DNA of 64,000 bases. It comes from Xestospongia bergquistia. Taxonomy: Eukaryota > Porifera > Demospongiae > Haplosclerida > Petrosiidae. Below the pieces are notes generated by a model that did no database searches, had not been told where the DNA came from, and saw only the letters and a list, made by a program, of their open reading frames with translations. Of this stretch, positions 46,400 through 60,500 are shown piece by piece (position 1 is the first letter of the stretch; each line of letters opens with the position of its first letter). Made by a program: the position numbers and the translations under genes. Location: the NCBI GenBank assembly GCA_963965975.1, contig OZ014411.1:20550446-20614445 (forward strand). The letters run 5' to 3'.

Positions 46400-49352
46400 C
46401 TAATTCCTATGTCAGCAATAAATTTTGTTAACACTAACTGCATGTGATACGACATTGGGTATCACTAACAATGCTTAAATCTTCTTGCTAATCTGTTTCT
46501 CTACCTAGCATTTTATAGCTATAGTCCAGAATGAACTTTATTTTTAGGTATATTTTGGGCATTTTATCTATCTTTAGCCTGAGTTTGAATTCTGAACATA
46601 TCAATGTGTTGTTGTCATTTTGTTTACAATATTGCATTTGGTTTCCACATTTAAGTTGCTGTTATTACTTATAATGTGAATGTGTCCTTTACAATATAAG
46701 AGGATGTAATTTTGATATAATGTAGTATAAATTCAAAGTATACTGAATGTGTTGTTGTGATTTTGCAATTGTTTACTCTATTGTTTTGTTTTTTATATCC
46801 ATGTTGCTGTAATTACTTATTATGTGAATGTGTTGTTTAAAATATAATAGTGGTTAAGTATTAACAAGTATATAAAGTATATAAAGTATTCTAAGTATAT
46901 TTAATGTGTTGTTGTGATTTGTTTACTCTGTTGTTTTGTTTTTCACATTTATGTTGCTGTGGTTACTTATCATCTGAATGTGTTGTTTAAATATAATAGT
47001 TGGTAAGTATGATATAATGTAGTATTCATTCTAAGTCTTTTGAATTGAATGTTGTTATTTTAATTACCCTATTGTATTGACGTTAATAGTTTTTAATGCC
47101 TTGGACAGAAAGTTTCACATGCTTTACAATAGATGTTTTGTATTGTGTAGTATCTATGTATATCCACTTTTGTAATTTTATTATATCATTGTCTTGATAT
47201 TGTGTCTGTTATGTATAGATGTTCATGCTGTTATTTTAGTACCATCCCTACATTTAATGAGAAAGTTTTCAATTATATGCTACAATTGTAGCACAACAAT
47301 GAGTTAGTAATGTAAAGGAATAGGTTGTCTTGTTCAGACCTCTCCATGCGAAACGAATGACATCAAAAAAAAACAATCTTGTATTGTGGACTTCTATTTT
47401 TAGAGCATATAGTCATAAATCCTTTATAAGATTTGGGCTCTTCTTTTTATTCCATCAATGAGAAGTTTATTGAGACTTATCCTATTTGTCTGGCTTTTAT
47501 TGTTGATGCCAAATCCTATACCTAAGTTAAACAATTTTGTTGTGAGTTGTAGTACATTGATATCTACAATTTTATTAAAGAAAAAGAAAAAAAATGAAGA
47601 AAATCAAAGAAATTGAAGTTTACCTAATCAAAGTCTACTAATAAAATAGAGATTCTATCAAATGAAAAGATTTAATGCCTTGCATGGGAACTTGGCAGGC
47701 TGCAGTATAATTGTTTTGGATTATGTGGTATCTATATTTATCCACTTTTCCAATTTTATTTATTATAATTGTTAGTGATAGCTATGAGATGAAAAGAGAC
47801 ATTAAAATACATTGATCCTGTAAATGCTGATTCCCAATATTAGAAATGAATTTTGTTAACCCTATCTGTGATTGGTATGACATTGGGCATCTATCACTAA
47901 TAATGGTGAACCTTCTTGCTAGGTTTATTTTTAGGTATATTTTGGGCATTTTATCTATTTTTAGCGTGAGTATGAATTCTGAGCATATCAATGTGTTGTT
48001 GTCATTTTTTACAATATTACATTTGGTTTCCACATTTATGTTGATATTATTACTTCTAGTCTGAATGTGTCATTTACAATATAAGAGTATGTAATTTTGA
48101 TATAATATATCCACTTTTGCTTTTTTTATTATAATGTTATATGCAATCCATGAGAGCAACAAATGACATTAAAGTGCATGCATCCTATAACTGGTGATTT
48201 CTATAACAGCAATGAATTTTGTTAACCCCAACTGTGATTGGTATGACATTGGGTATTTATCACTAATAATGGCTTGAAGCTTCTTGCTAGGTTTTTCTTT
48301 ATGTATATTTTGAAGATTTTATAGCTACAGCCTGGAATGAATTCTGAGCATATTGAATGTGTTTTTACTGTATTGTTTTTTGCTTCCGCATTTCTGTTGC
48401 TGTTATTACTAGTCATCTAAATGTGTCTGTCACAATATAGTAGAATGTAATTTTGATACAATGTATTTTAAGTATATTGAATATGTTGTTGTGATTTTGT
48501 TTACTCTATTGTTTTGTTTCTCACTTTTATGTTGCTGTGATTGCTTGTCATCTGAATGTGTTGTTTAAAATATAATAGCCGGTAAGTATGATATAATGTA
48601 GTATTCATTCTAAGTCTTTTGAATTGAATGTTGTTATTTTATTTACCCTATTGTATTGATGTTAATGGTTTTTAATGCCTTGGACGGAAAGCTTCACATG
48701 CTTTACAATAGATGTTTTGTATTGTGTAGTATCTATGTGTAGCCACTTTTGTAATTTTATTTTATCATTGTATAAGACCAAGAAATGGCAATAAAATTCA
48801 TCCTTTAATTGTAGATTCTTTGAGATGCCAATAAATTTTGTTATCCCAATCTGTGAATGTAAGCACATTAAGTGTTTCTTAGAATGCTTAAAGTTTCTTG
48901 CTAGTTTGTTTCTCTACCTATTGTTTTATCATTTTTAAAGTATAGTCATACATAGAAATTGTAGCTAATTATGCAATGTAGGTCTGTCTAGTCAGTTTAA
49001 GTCAGTATCTTTAAAAATAAAAATTTTGGGAGGAGATTTTTATCCATTGTTTGTTCAGAGTATTAAGTATTGAATTGTCTTATTATTCTCCTAACAATTA
49101 ATTATTACTGGTAGCTTTTCTTCTATGCTACTGAAAGTAACTTTTTTATTCTAGTCACAAACTAGTGTAAAATTTCAAATTTGTGTTTATAATGTCCAAT
49201 TGTTGAGAGTGATTTGCCTCATATTTTGTTTGAGTATATATATATAATATTGTCTAATTAAGTTTATAATGTACTGATACATCTAAGCGTTGGTATAGGT
49301 AATGTACTGATGTTATGATTGATGTTAATGTGATAATTAATAATATATCTAG
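46400..49352. repeat. Recombined intron part that lacks an A and a B exon
   Basis: 46400-47190 follows the unit 0 intron at 32800-33610; from about 47193 the sequence follows unit 1 from about 36007 on. The missing interval would hold one A and one B exon. Confidence 0.75.
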
Positions 49353-49454
49353 AGTGGATCTACTGCAGTCATGTTAGCAGCAGAGAATAGACACAAAGAT
49401 GTTGTTTTGATTTTAACACAGAAAGGAGGAGCCAATCTAGATCTTGTCAACAAA
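49353..49454 (+). CDS. Ankyrin gene exon A3 (34 codons)
   Basis: As A1 but with one extra GGA codon (QKGGANLDL), shared with A4 and A5. The extra Gly lies in the loop between repeat helices and beta-turn. Confidence 0.85.
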
Positions 49455-49471
49455 GTAAGTGTTCATACACA

Positions 49472-49518
49472 CATGTTATATGAGAAAGTCAATATAACTG
49501 ACTTTCTCATATAACATG
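49472..49518. promoter_or_regulatory. Intronic hairpin after A3
   Basis: Identical stem, loop and distance from the A3 donor. Confidence 0.85.
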
Positions 49519-50540
49519 ACTCTTTATACTTCTGTGTTTATATCAATATTGAAAGTAGATGACAATATTAGGTCATTTGTTTTTATAATGTGTGTCTTGA
49601 CCAGTTTTCCTACCTATTCTTATTAGACCATCAGATGTACAGACATCATTTTTTCATAAATTTTTCAATAATCAGTTGAGATGCAGGCATCAAAATAGCA
49701 GCGATGGACATGAATTGAAGCATGATTTGTTTAGCTTTGAATTATTCATTTTAAATTGTTTAGAAATAGAATTGTTGTGTACATACATAGGACAGCAATT
49801 GTCATGCATACTACTTAAATTTGTATCTCACTTGGTACTAAACAAATACATGAGATTGTTTGTTGGTTTTCTGAGAGTGCTGATGACATGATTTCATCTT
49901 TCTATAAAACTAGAGAGTATTGAAGAATTTAAAGGTGATAATGAATCCAGGAGTGGTATATTTCTGTAACTGGTATGCTTGTTGCTATTATTAAGAAGTC
50001 CCCAATTGAAAAGCTGACCTTTCTTATTGTCTAGATTGTTATAGACCTATAGTTTATGAGATGCAATAATTGTCAGAGAGAGATGATGTTGGTTAGACTT
50101 GTTAATAATATAATTAGAGAGCCAGCCCTATGTTAATATAAAGATGATAGCTGATACGCTAAGCACATAAAGAGCAACATGTTATTTTTTTGTGAGATGT
50201 TGGTCTGTTTAGTCAATAGTATATAGGTCTAAATTGTACTAATTCTATGTTTGCATCTTGTTTATCAATCCCTCATATTACAGTGTATATAGTTTTAATC
50301 CATCTTGCATGAATTAGTCTTTAAAAACTTCGTTAAGTAATAAAGGTTTACTAGTAATAGATTTCGTCAAATCCTACATGTACAAGATGACTTAGATGTA
50401 GACAACATATGAATGTAATATGTTATAATGTTAACACCAAAGTGCATAAATATAAGACAATAGACAAAGTTCACATGTTTGTACTGTTATTGTAGAGTGT
50501 TAAGAGTTTCAGTTGATTGTTTGTGTGTTTTTTCTAATAG

Positions 50541-50639
50541 AGTGGATGGACAGCTCTTCATTATGCAAGTTTCAAAGGATATCCAGACATCGTTGAAGTA
50601 TTAGTCAACCATAATGCTGATATAAATGTTGTTACTACG
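50541..50639 (+). CDS. Ankyrin gene exon B3, with a second possible donor at 50667
   Basis: 33 codons as B2'. A 27-bp tandem copy (50640-50666) repeats the exon end and donor, so splicing at the second GTAA would add VIDINVVTT in frame. Confidence 0.85.
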
Positions 50640-52436
50640 GTAATTGATATAAATGTTGTTACTACGGTAATCACGAGAATGAACTGTATTCTTTAAGTTG
50701 TGTGAATGGATATTACAATTAGAGAAGACATAGCATAGATATTGTAATAATATAAGACTACTTTACTTAACTCTAACAAATACATAAAGCAGGTGGTAGT
50801 AGCAGTATAAGGACAGCATGATGTTTTTCTTCATTGTTGGTATTGTTGTGTTTGTGAATAGATAATTACAAAACTAGAAGATTAGATTTAAAATATTATT
50901 TTATAGAGAAATTTACGTTTTTACCTAAGGTATATGCTTTTAGAATTTTTATTTCAAGTGGTTTAAGAATGATAATAGTAGTTGATACAGAGCTTGGAGT
51001 ATCTTCTGACATTTATGTCATTTTTCAAAATAATCTTATTTGAATTTATTTAAAAGTTTTGCATGTTTTGTGCACATTCCCAAATGAAAGTTCTAATTTT
51101 CTATCTAACTTAACAGTTTAAACTTGAAACATTTTGTTAGGGTTTTCTGGTACAAGTAAAGATTACAAGAAATAACCATCATGGTCTTGATATTGTGTCT
51201 GTTATGTATAGATGTTCATGCTGTTATTTTAGTACCATCCCTACATTTAATGAGAAAGTTTTCAATTATATGCTACAATTGTAGCACAACAATGAGTTAG
51301 TAATGTAAAGGAATAGGTTGTCTTGTTCAGACCTCTCCATGCGAAACGAATGACATCAAAAAAAACAATCTTGTATTGTGGACTTCTATTTTTAGAGCAT
51401 ATAGTCATAAATCCTTTATAAGATTTGAGCTCTTCTTTTTATTCCATCAATGAGAAGTTTATTGAGACTTATCCTATTTGTCTGGCTTTTATTGTTGATG
51501 CCAAATCCTATACCTAAGTTATACAATTCTGTTGTGAGTTGTACGACATTGATACCTACAATTTTAGTAAAGAAAAGAAAAGAATGAAGAAAATCAAAGA
51601 AATTGAAGTTTACCTAGCCAAAGTCTACTGATAAAATAGAGATTCTATCAAATGAAAAGATTCAATGCCTTGCATGGGAACTTGGCAGGCTGCAGTATAA
51701 TTTTTTTAGATTACGTGGTATCTATATTTATCCACTTTTCCAATTTTATCTATTATAATTGTTAGTGCAAGCTATGAGATGAAAAGTGACATTAAAATAC
51801 ATTGATCCTGTAACTGCTGATTCCCAATATTAGAAATGAATTTTGTTAAGCCTAACTGTGATTGGTATGACATTGGGCATCTATCACTAATAATGGTTGA
51901 AGCTTCTTCCTAGGTTTATTTTTATTTTGGGCATTTTATCTATTTTTAGCCTGAGTATGAAATCTGAGCATATCAATGTGTTGTTGTCATTTTTTTACAA
52001 TATTACATTTGGTTTCCACATTTATGTTGATGTTATTACTTCTAATGTGAATGTGTCCTTTACAATATAAGAGTATGTAATTTTGATATAATGTATTTTA
52101 AGTATATTTAATTTGTTGTTGTGATTTTGTTTACTCTATTGTTTTGTTTTCACATTTATATTCCTGTGACTACTTATCATCTGAATGTGTTGTTTAAAAT
52201 ATTAAAGGAGGTAAGTGTGATATAATGTAGTATTCATTCTAATTTTTTTATATTGAATCTAATTTTTATTTTATTCACACTATTGTATTGACATTAATGG
52301 TTTTTAATGCCTTGGACAGAAAGCTTTGCATGCTATACAATAGATGTTTTGTATTGTGTAGTATCTATGTGTATCCACTATTGCAATTTTATTCCCTCTA
52401 ATGTAATAGCAGCTTATGAGATCAACAAATGACATT

Positions 52437-54870
52437 AAAGTGGATCCTTTAACTGCTAATTCCTATATCAGCAATGAATTTTGTTAAAACTAACTGCATG
52501 TGATACGACATAGGTATCACTAATAATGCTTAAATCTTGATCTAAAGTATTCTAAGTATATTTAGTGTGTTGTTGTGATTTGTTTACAGTATTGCATTTG
52601 GTTTCCACATTTATGTTGCTATTATTACTTCTAATGTGAATGTGTCCTTTACAATATAAGAGTATGTAATTTTGATATAATGTATTCCAAGTATATTTAA
52701 TGTGTTGTTGTGATTTTGTTTATTCTATTTTTTGTTTTCACATTTATGTTGCTGTGGTTACTTATCATCTGAATGTGTTGTTTAAAATATAATAGCAGGT
52801 AAGTGTGATATAATGTAGTATTCCTTCTAAGTCTTTTGAATTGAATGTTGTTATTTTATTTACCCTATTGTATTGACATTAATGGTTTTTAATGCCTTGG
52901 ATGAAAAGCTTCGCATGCTGTACAATGTATTGTGTAGTATCTATGTGTATCCACTATTGCAATTTTATTCCCTCTAATGTAATAGCAGCTTATGAGATCA
53001 ACAAATGACATTAATGTGTATCCTTTAACTGCTAATTCCTATATCAGCAATGAGTTTTGTTAAAACTAACTGCATGTGATACGACATTGGGTATCACTAA
53101 TAATGCTTAGATCATCATGCTAATCTCTTTCTCTACCTATATATTGAGCATTTTATAGCTATAGCCCAGAATGAATTCTGAGCATATCGAATGTATTGTT
53201 GTGATTTTGTTTACAGTATTGCATTTGGTTTCCACATTTATTTTGCTATTATTACTTCTAATGTGAATGTGTCCTTTACAATATAAGAGTATGTAATTTT
53301 GATATAATGTATTCCAAGTATATTTAATGTGTTGTTGTGATTTTGTTTATTCTATTTTTTGTTTTCACATTATGTTGCTGTGGTTACTTATCATCTAAAT
53401 GTGTTGTTTAAAATATAATAGCGGGTAAGTGTGATATAATGTAGTATTCCCTCTAAGTCTTTTGAATTGAATGTTGTTATTTTATTTACCCTATTGTATT
53501 GACATTAATGGTTTTTAATGCCTTGGACGAAAGCTTCGCATGCTTTACAATAGATATTTTGTATTGTGTAGTATCAATGTGTATCCACTATTGCAATTTT
53601 ATTCCCTCTAATGTAATTGCAGCTTATGAGATCAACAAATGACATTAAAGTGGATCCTTTAACTGCTAATTCCTATATCAGCAATGAATTTTGTTAAAAC
53701 TAACTGCATGTGATACGACATAGGTATCACTAATAATGCTTAAATCTTGATCTAAAGTATTCTAAGTATATTTAGTGTGTTGTTGTGATTTGTTTACAGT
53801 ATTGCATTTGGTTTCCACATTTATGTTGCTATTATTACTTCTAATGTGAATGTGTCCTTTACAATATAAGAGTATGTAATTTTGATATAATGTATTCCAA
53901 GTATATTTAATGTGTTGTTGTGATTTTGTTTATTCTATTTTTTGTTTTCACATTTATGTTGCTGTGGTTACTTATCATCTGAATGTGTTGTTTAAAATAT
54001 AATAGCAGGTAAGTGTGATATAATGTAGTATTCCTTCTAAGTCTTTTGAATTGAATGTTGTTATTTTATTTACCCTATTGTATTGATGTTAATGGTTTTT
54101 AATGCCTTGGACGAAAAGCTTCGCATGCTGTACAATGTATTGTGTAGTATCTATGTGTATCCACTATTGCAATTTTATTCCCTCTAATGTAATAGCAGCT
54201 TATGAGATCAACAAATGACATTAATGTGTATCCTTTAACTGCTAATTCCTATATCAGCAATGAGTTTTGTTAAAACTAACTGCATGTGATACGACATTGG
54301 GTATCACTAATAATGCTTAGATCATCATGCTAATCTCTTTCTCTACCTATATATTGAGCATTTTATAGCTATAGCCCAGAATGAATTCTGAGCATATCGA
54401 ATGTATTGTTGTGATTTTGTTTACAGTATTGCATTTGGTTTCCACATTTATTTTGCTATTATTACTTCTAATGTGAATGTGTCCTTTACAATATAAGAGT
54501 ATGTAATTTTGATATAATGTATTCCAAGTATATTTAATGTGTTGTTGTGATTTTGTTTATTCTATTTTTTGTTTTCACATTATGTTGCTGTGGTTACTTA
54601 TCATCTAAATGTGTTGTTTAAAATATAATAGGAGGTAAGTGTGATATAATGTAGTATTCCCTCTAAGTCTTTTGAATTGAATGTTGTTATTTTATTTACC
54701 CTATTGTATTGACATTAATGGTTTTTAATGCCTTGGACGAAAGCTTCGCATGCTTTACAATAGATATTTTGTATTGTGTAGTATCAATGTGTATCCACTA
54801 TTGCAATTTTATTCCCTCTAATGTAATTGGAGCTTATATGAGATCAACAAATGACATTAAAGTGGATCCT
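52437..54870. repeat. 1,210-bp tandem array, two periods
   Basis: The same marker at 52437, 53647 and 54859. The second period is 1,212 bases because of a 2-base insertion (TTATATGAG). Confidence 0.9.
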
Positions 54871-56250
54871 TTAACTGCTAATTCCTATGTCAGCAATAAA
54901 TTTTGTTAACACTAACTGCATGTGATACGACATTGGGTATCACTAACAATGCTTAAATCTTCTTGCTAATCTGTTTCTCTACCTAGCATTTTATAGCTAT
55001 AGTCCAGAATGAACTTTATTTTTAGGTATATTTTGGGCATTTTATCTATCTTTAGCCTGAGTTTGAATTCTGAACATATCAATGTGTTGTTGTCATTTTG
55101 TTTACAATATTGCATTTGGTTTCCACATTTAAGTTGCTGTTATTACTTATAATGTGAATGTGTCCTTTACAATATAAGAGGATGTAATTTTGATATAATG
55201 TAGTATAAATTCAAAGTATACTGAATGTGTTGTTGTGATTTTGCAATTGTTTACTCTATTGTTTTGTTTTTTATATCCATGTTGCTGTAATTACTTATTA
55301 TGTGAATGTGTTGTTTAAAATATAATAGTGGTTAAGTATTAACAAGTATATAAAGTATATAAAGTATTCTAAGTATATTTAATGTGTTGTTGTGATTTGT
55401 TTACTCTGTTGTTTTGTTTTTCACATTTATGTTGCTGTGGTTACTTATCATCTGAATGTGTTGTTTAAATATAATAGTTGGTAAGTATGATATAATGTAG
55501 TATTCATTCTAAGTCTTTTGAATTGAATGTTGTTATTTTAATTACCCTATTGTATTGACGTTAATAGTTTTTAATGCCTTGGACAGAAAGTTTCACATGC
55601 TTTACAATAGATGTTTTGTATTGTGTAGTATCTATGTATATCCACTTTTGTAATTTTATTATATCATTGTATAAGACCAAAAAATGGCAATAAAATTCAT
55701 CCCTTTAATTGTAGATTCTTTGAGATGCAATAAATTTTGTTATCCCAATCTGCGAATGTAAGCACATTAAGTGTTTCTTAGAATGCTTAAAGTTTCTTGC
55801 TAGTTTGTTTCTCTACCTATTGTTTTATTATTTTAAAACTATAGTCATGCATAGAAATTGTAGCTAATTATGCAATGTAGGTCTGTCTAGTCAGTTTAAG
55901 TCAGTATCTTTAAAAATAAAAATTTTGGGAGGACGTTTTTATCCATTGTTTGTTCAGAGAATTTAGTATTGAATTGTCTTATTATTCTCCTAACAATTAA
56001 TTATTACTGGTAGCTTTTCTTCTATGCTACTGAAAAGTAACTTTTTTATTCTAGTCACAAACTAGTGTAAAATTTCAAATTTGTGTTTGTAATGTCCAAT
56101 TGTTGAGAGTGATTTGCCTCATATTTTGTTTGAGAATATATATAATATTGTCTAATTAAGTTTATAATGTACTGATACATCTAAGCGTTGGTATAGGTAA
56201 TGTACTGATGTTATGATTGATGTTAATGTGATAATTAATAATATATCTAG

Positions 56251-56352
56251 AGTGGATCTACTGCAGTCATGTTAGCAGCAGAGAATAGACATAAAGATGT
56301 TGTTTTGATTTTAACACAGAAAGGAGGAGCCAATCTAGATCTTGTCAACAAA
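56251..56352 (+). CDS. Ankyrin gene exon A4 (34 codons)
   Basis: Same protein as A3; one silent change (CAT for CAC in RHKD). Confidence 0.85.
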
Positions 56353-56369
56353 GTAAGTGTTCATACACA

Positions 56370-56416
56370 CATGTTATATGAGAAAGTCAATATAACTGAC
56401 TTTCTCATATAACATG
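56370..56416. promoter_or_regulatory. Intronic hairpin after A4
   Basis: Identical stem, loop and distance from the A4 donor. Confidence 0.85.
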
Positions 56417-57443
56417 ACTCTTTATACTTCTGTGTTTATATCAATATTGAAAGTAGATGACAATATTAGGTCATTTGTTTTTATAATATGTGTCTTGACC
56501 AGATTTCCTACCTATTCTTATTAGACCATCAGATGTACAGACATCATTTTTTCATAAATTTTTCAATAATCAGTTGAGATGCAGGCATCAAAATAGCAGC
56601 GATGGACATGAATTGAAGCATGATTTGTTTAGCTTTGAATTATTCATTTTAAATTGTTTAGAAATAGAATTGTTGTGTACATACATAGGACAGCAATTGT
56701 CATGCATAATACTTAAATTTGTATCTCACTTTGTACTAAACAAATACATGAGATTGTTTGTTGGTTTTCTAAGAGTGCTGATGACATGATTTCATCTTTC
56801 TATAAAACTAGAGAGTATTGAAGAATTTAAAGGTGATAATGAATCCAGCAGTGGTATATTTCTGTAACTGGTATACTTCTTGCTATTATTAAGAAGTCCC
56901 CAATTGAAAAGCACCCTTTTTTATTGTCCAGATTGTTATAGACCTATAGTTTGTGAGATGCAATAATTGTCAGAGAGAGATGATGTTGGTTAGACTTGTT
57001 AATAATATAATTAGAGATCCCTATGTTAATACAAAGAAGATGATAGCTTATATGCTAAGCACATAAAGAGCAACGTGTTATATTTTTGTGAGATGTTGGT
57101 CTGTTTAGTCAATAGTATATAGGTCTAAGTTGTACTAATTCTATGTTTGCATCTTGTTTATTAGTCCCTCATATTACAGTGTATATAGTTTTAATCCATC
57201 TTGCATGAATTAGTCTTTAAAAAATTCGTTAAGTAATAAAGGTTTACTAGTACTAGATTTCGTCAAATCCTACATGTACAAGATGACTTAGATGTAGAGA
57301 ACATATGAATGTAATATGTTATAATGTTAACACCAAAGTGCATAAATATAAAACAATAGAGAAAGTTGGTATGTTTGTACTGTTATTGTAGAGTGTTAAG
57401 AGTTTCATTTTCCAGTTGATTGTTTGTGTGTTTTTTCTAATAG

Positions 57444-57542
57444 AGTGGATGGACAGCTCTTCATTATGCAAGTTTCAAAGGATATCCAGACATCGTTGAA
57501 GTATTAGTCAACCATAATGCTGATATAAATGTTGTTACTACG
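57444..57542 (+). CDS. Ankyrin gene exon B4
   Basis: Same protein as B3 (GYPDIVEV, ADINVVTT), with a single normal donor. Confidence 0.85.
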
Positions 57543-60500
57543 GTAATTGAGATCACGAGAATGAACTGTATTCTTTAAGTTGTGTGAATGGATATTACAA
57601 TTAGAGAAGACATAGCATAGATATTGTAATAATATAAGACTACTTTACTTAACTCTAACAAATACATAAAGCAGGTGGTAGTAGCAGTATAAGGACAGCA
57701 TGATGTTTTTCTTCATTGTTCGTATTGTTGTGTTTGTGCATAGATAATTACAAAACTAGAAGATTAGATTTAAAATATTATTTTATAGAGAAATTTACGT
57801 TTTTACCTAAGGTATATGCTTTTAGAATTTTTATTTCAAGTGGTTTAAGAATGATAATAGTAGTTTATACAGAGCTTGGAGTATCTTCTGACATTTATGT
57901 CATTTTTCAAAATAATCTTATTTGAATTTATTTGAAAGTTTTGCATGTTTTGTGCACATTCCCAAATGAAAGTTCTAATTTTCTATCTAACTTAACAGTT
58001 TAAACTTGAAACATTTTGTTAGGGTTTTCTGGTACAAGTAAAGATTACAAGAAATAACCATCATGGTCTTGATATTGTGTCTGTTATGTATAGATGTTCA
58101 TGCTGTTATTTTAGTACCATCCCTACATTTAATGAGAAAGTTTTCAATTATATGCTACAATTGTAGCACAACAATGAGTTAGTAATGTAAAGGAATAGGT
58201 TGTCTTGTTCAGACCTCTCCATGCAAAACGAATGACATCAAAAAAACAATCTTGTATTGTGGACTTCTATTTTTAGAGCATATAGTCATAAATCCTTTAT
58301 AAAATTTGGGCTCTTCTTTTTATTCCATCAATGAGAAGTTTATTGAGAGTTATCCTATTTGTCTGGCTTTTATTGTTGATGCCAAATCCTATACCTAAGT
58401 TAAACAATTTTGTTGTGAGTGATAGTACATTGATATCTACAATTCTATTAAAGAAAAAGAAAAAAAATGAAGAAAATTAAAAGAAATTGAAGTTTACCTA
58501 ATCAAAGTCTACTAATAAAATAGAGATTCTATCAAATGAAAAGATTTAATGCCTTGCATGGGAACTTGGCAGGCTGCAGTATAATTGTTTTGGATTATGT
58601 GGTATCTATATTTATCCACTTTTCCAATTTTATCTATTATAATTGTTAGTGATAGCTATGAGATGAAAAGAGACATTAAAATACATTGATCCTGTAACTG
58701 CTGATTCCCAATATTAGAAATGAATTTTGTTAACCCTATCTGTGATTGGTATGACATTGGGCATCTATCACTAATAATGGTTGAAGCTTCTTGCTAGGTT
58801 TATTTTTAGGTATATTTTGGGCATTTTATCTATTTTTAGCGTGAGTATGAATTCTGAGTATCAATGTGTTGTTGTCATTTTTTTACAATATTACATTTGG
58901 TTTCCACATTTATGTTGATATTGTGAATGTGTCGTTTACAATATAAGAGTATGTAATTTTGATATAATATATTCTAAGTATATTTAATTTGTTGTTGTGA
59001 TTTTGTTTACTCTATTGTTTTGTTTTCACATTTATGTTCTTGTGATTATTTATCATCTGAATGTGTTGTTTAAAATATTAAAGGAGGTAAGTGTGATATA
59101 ATGTAGTATTCATTCAAAATTTTTTATATTGAATGTTTTTATTTTATTCACCCTATTGTATTGACATTAATGGTTTTTAATGCCTTGGACAGAAAGCTTT
59201 GCATGCTATACAATAGATGTTTTGTATTGTGTGGTGTCTATGTGTATCCACTTTTGCAATTTTATTCACTACTATATTGTAATTGCAGCTTATGAGATCA
59301 ACAAATGATTTTAAAGTGGATCTTTAACTGCTGATTCCAATATCAGCAATGAATTTTGTTAAAACTAACTGCATGTGATACGACATTAAATATCACTATA
59401 ATAATGCTTATATCTTCTTGCTAAGCTGTTTCTCTGCCTATTTGTTGAGCATTTTATAGCTATATCCTAGTATGAATTTTAAGTATATCAAATGTGATTT
59501 GTTTACAGTATTGCATATTTGTTTTCCACATTTATGTTCCTATTATTACTTATAACGTGTCCTTTACAATATAAGAGTATGTAATTTTGATATAATGTAG
59601 TATAAATTCAAAGTATACTGAATGTGTTGTTATGATTTTCTTTACTCTATTGTTTTGTTATCACATTTATATTCCTGTGATTACTTATCATCTGAATGTG
59701 TTGTTTAAAATATTAAAGGAGGTAAGTGTGATATAATGTAGTGTTCATTCTAAGTCTTTTATATTGAATGTTGTCATTTTATTTACCCTATTGTATTGAC
59801 ATTATTACTTTTTAATGCCTGCATAGGACGTTTGGCAGGATGTAGTATAATTGTTTTGGATTATGTGGTATCTATATTTCCTCTTATTTATCCACTTTTC
59901 CAATTTTATTAATTATAATTGTTAGTGCAAGTTAAAAGTTAAACTTGAAACATTTTGTTAGGGTTTCCTGGTACAAGTAAACATTACAAGAAATAACAAT
60001 CATGGTCTTGATATTGTGTCTGTTATGTATAGATGTTCATGCTGTGATTTTAGTACCATCCCTGTTTTGGATTATGTGGTATCTATATTTACTCTATTTA
60101 TCCACTTTTCCAATTTTATTTATCATAATTGTTAGTGATAGCTATGAGATGAAAAGAGACATTAAAATACATTGATCCTGTAACTGCTGATTCCCAATAT
60201 TAGAAATGAATTTTGTTAACCCTAACTGTGATTGGTATGACATTGGGTATCTATCACTAATAATGGTTGAAGCTTCTTACTAGGTTTATTTTTAGGTATA
60301 TTTTGGGCATTTTATCTATTTTTAGCGTGAGTATGAATTCTGAGCATATCAATGTGTTGTTGTCATTTTTTTACAATATTACATTTGGTTTCCACATTTA
60401 TGTTGATATTATTACTTCTAATCTGATTGTGTCATTTACAATATAAGAGTATGTAATTTTGATATAATATATCCACTTTTGCTTTTTTTATTATAATGTT

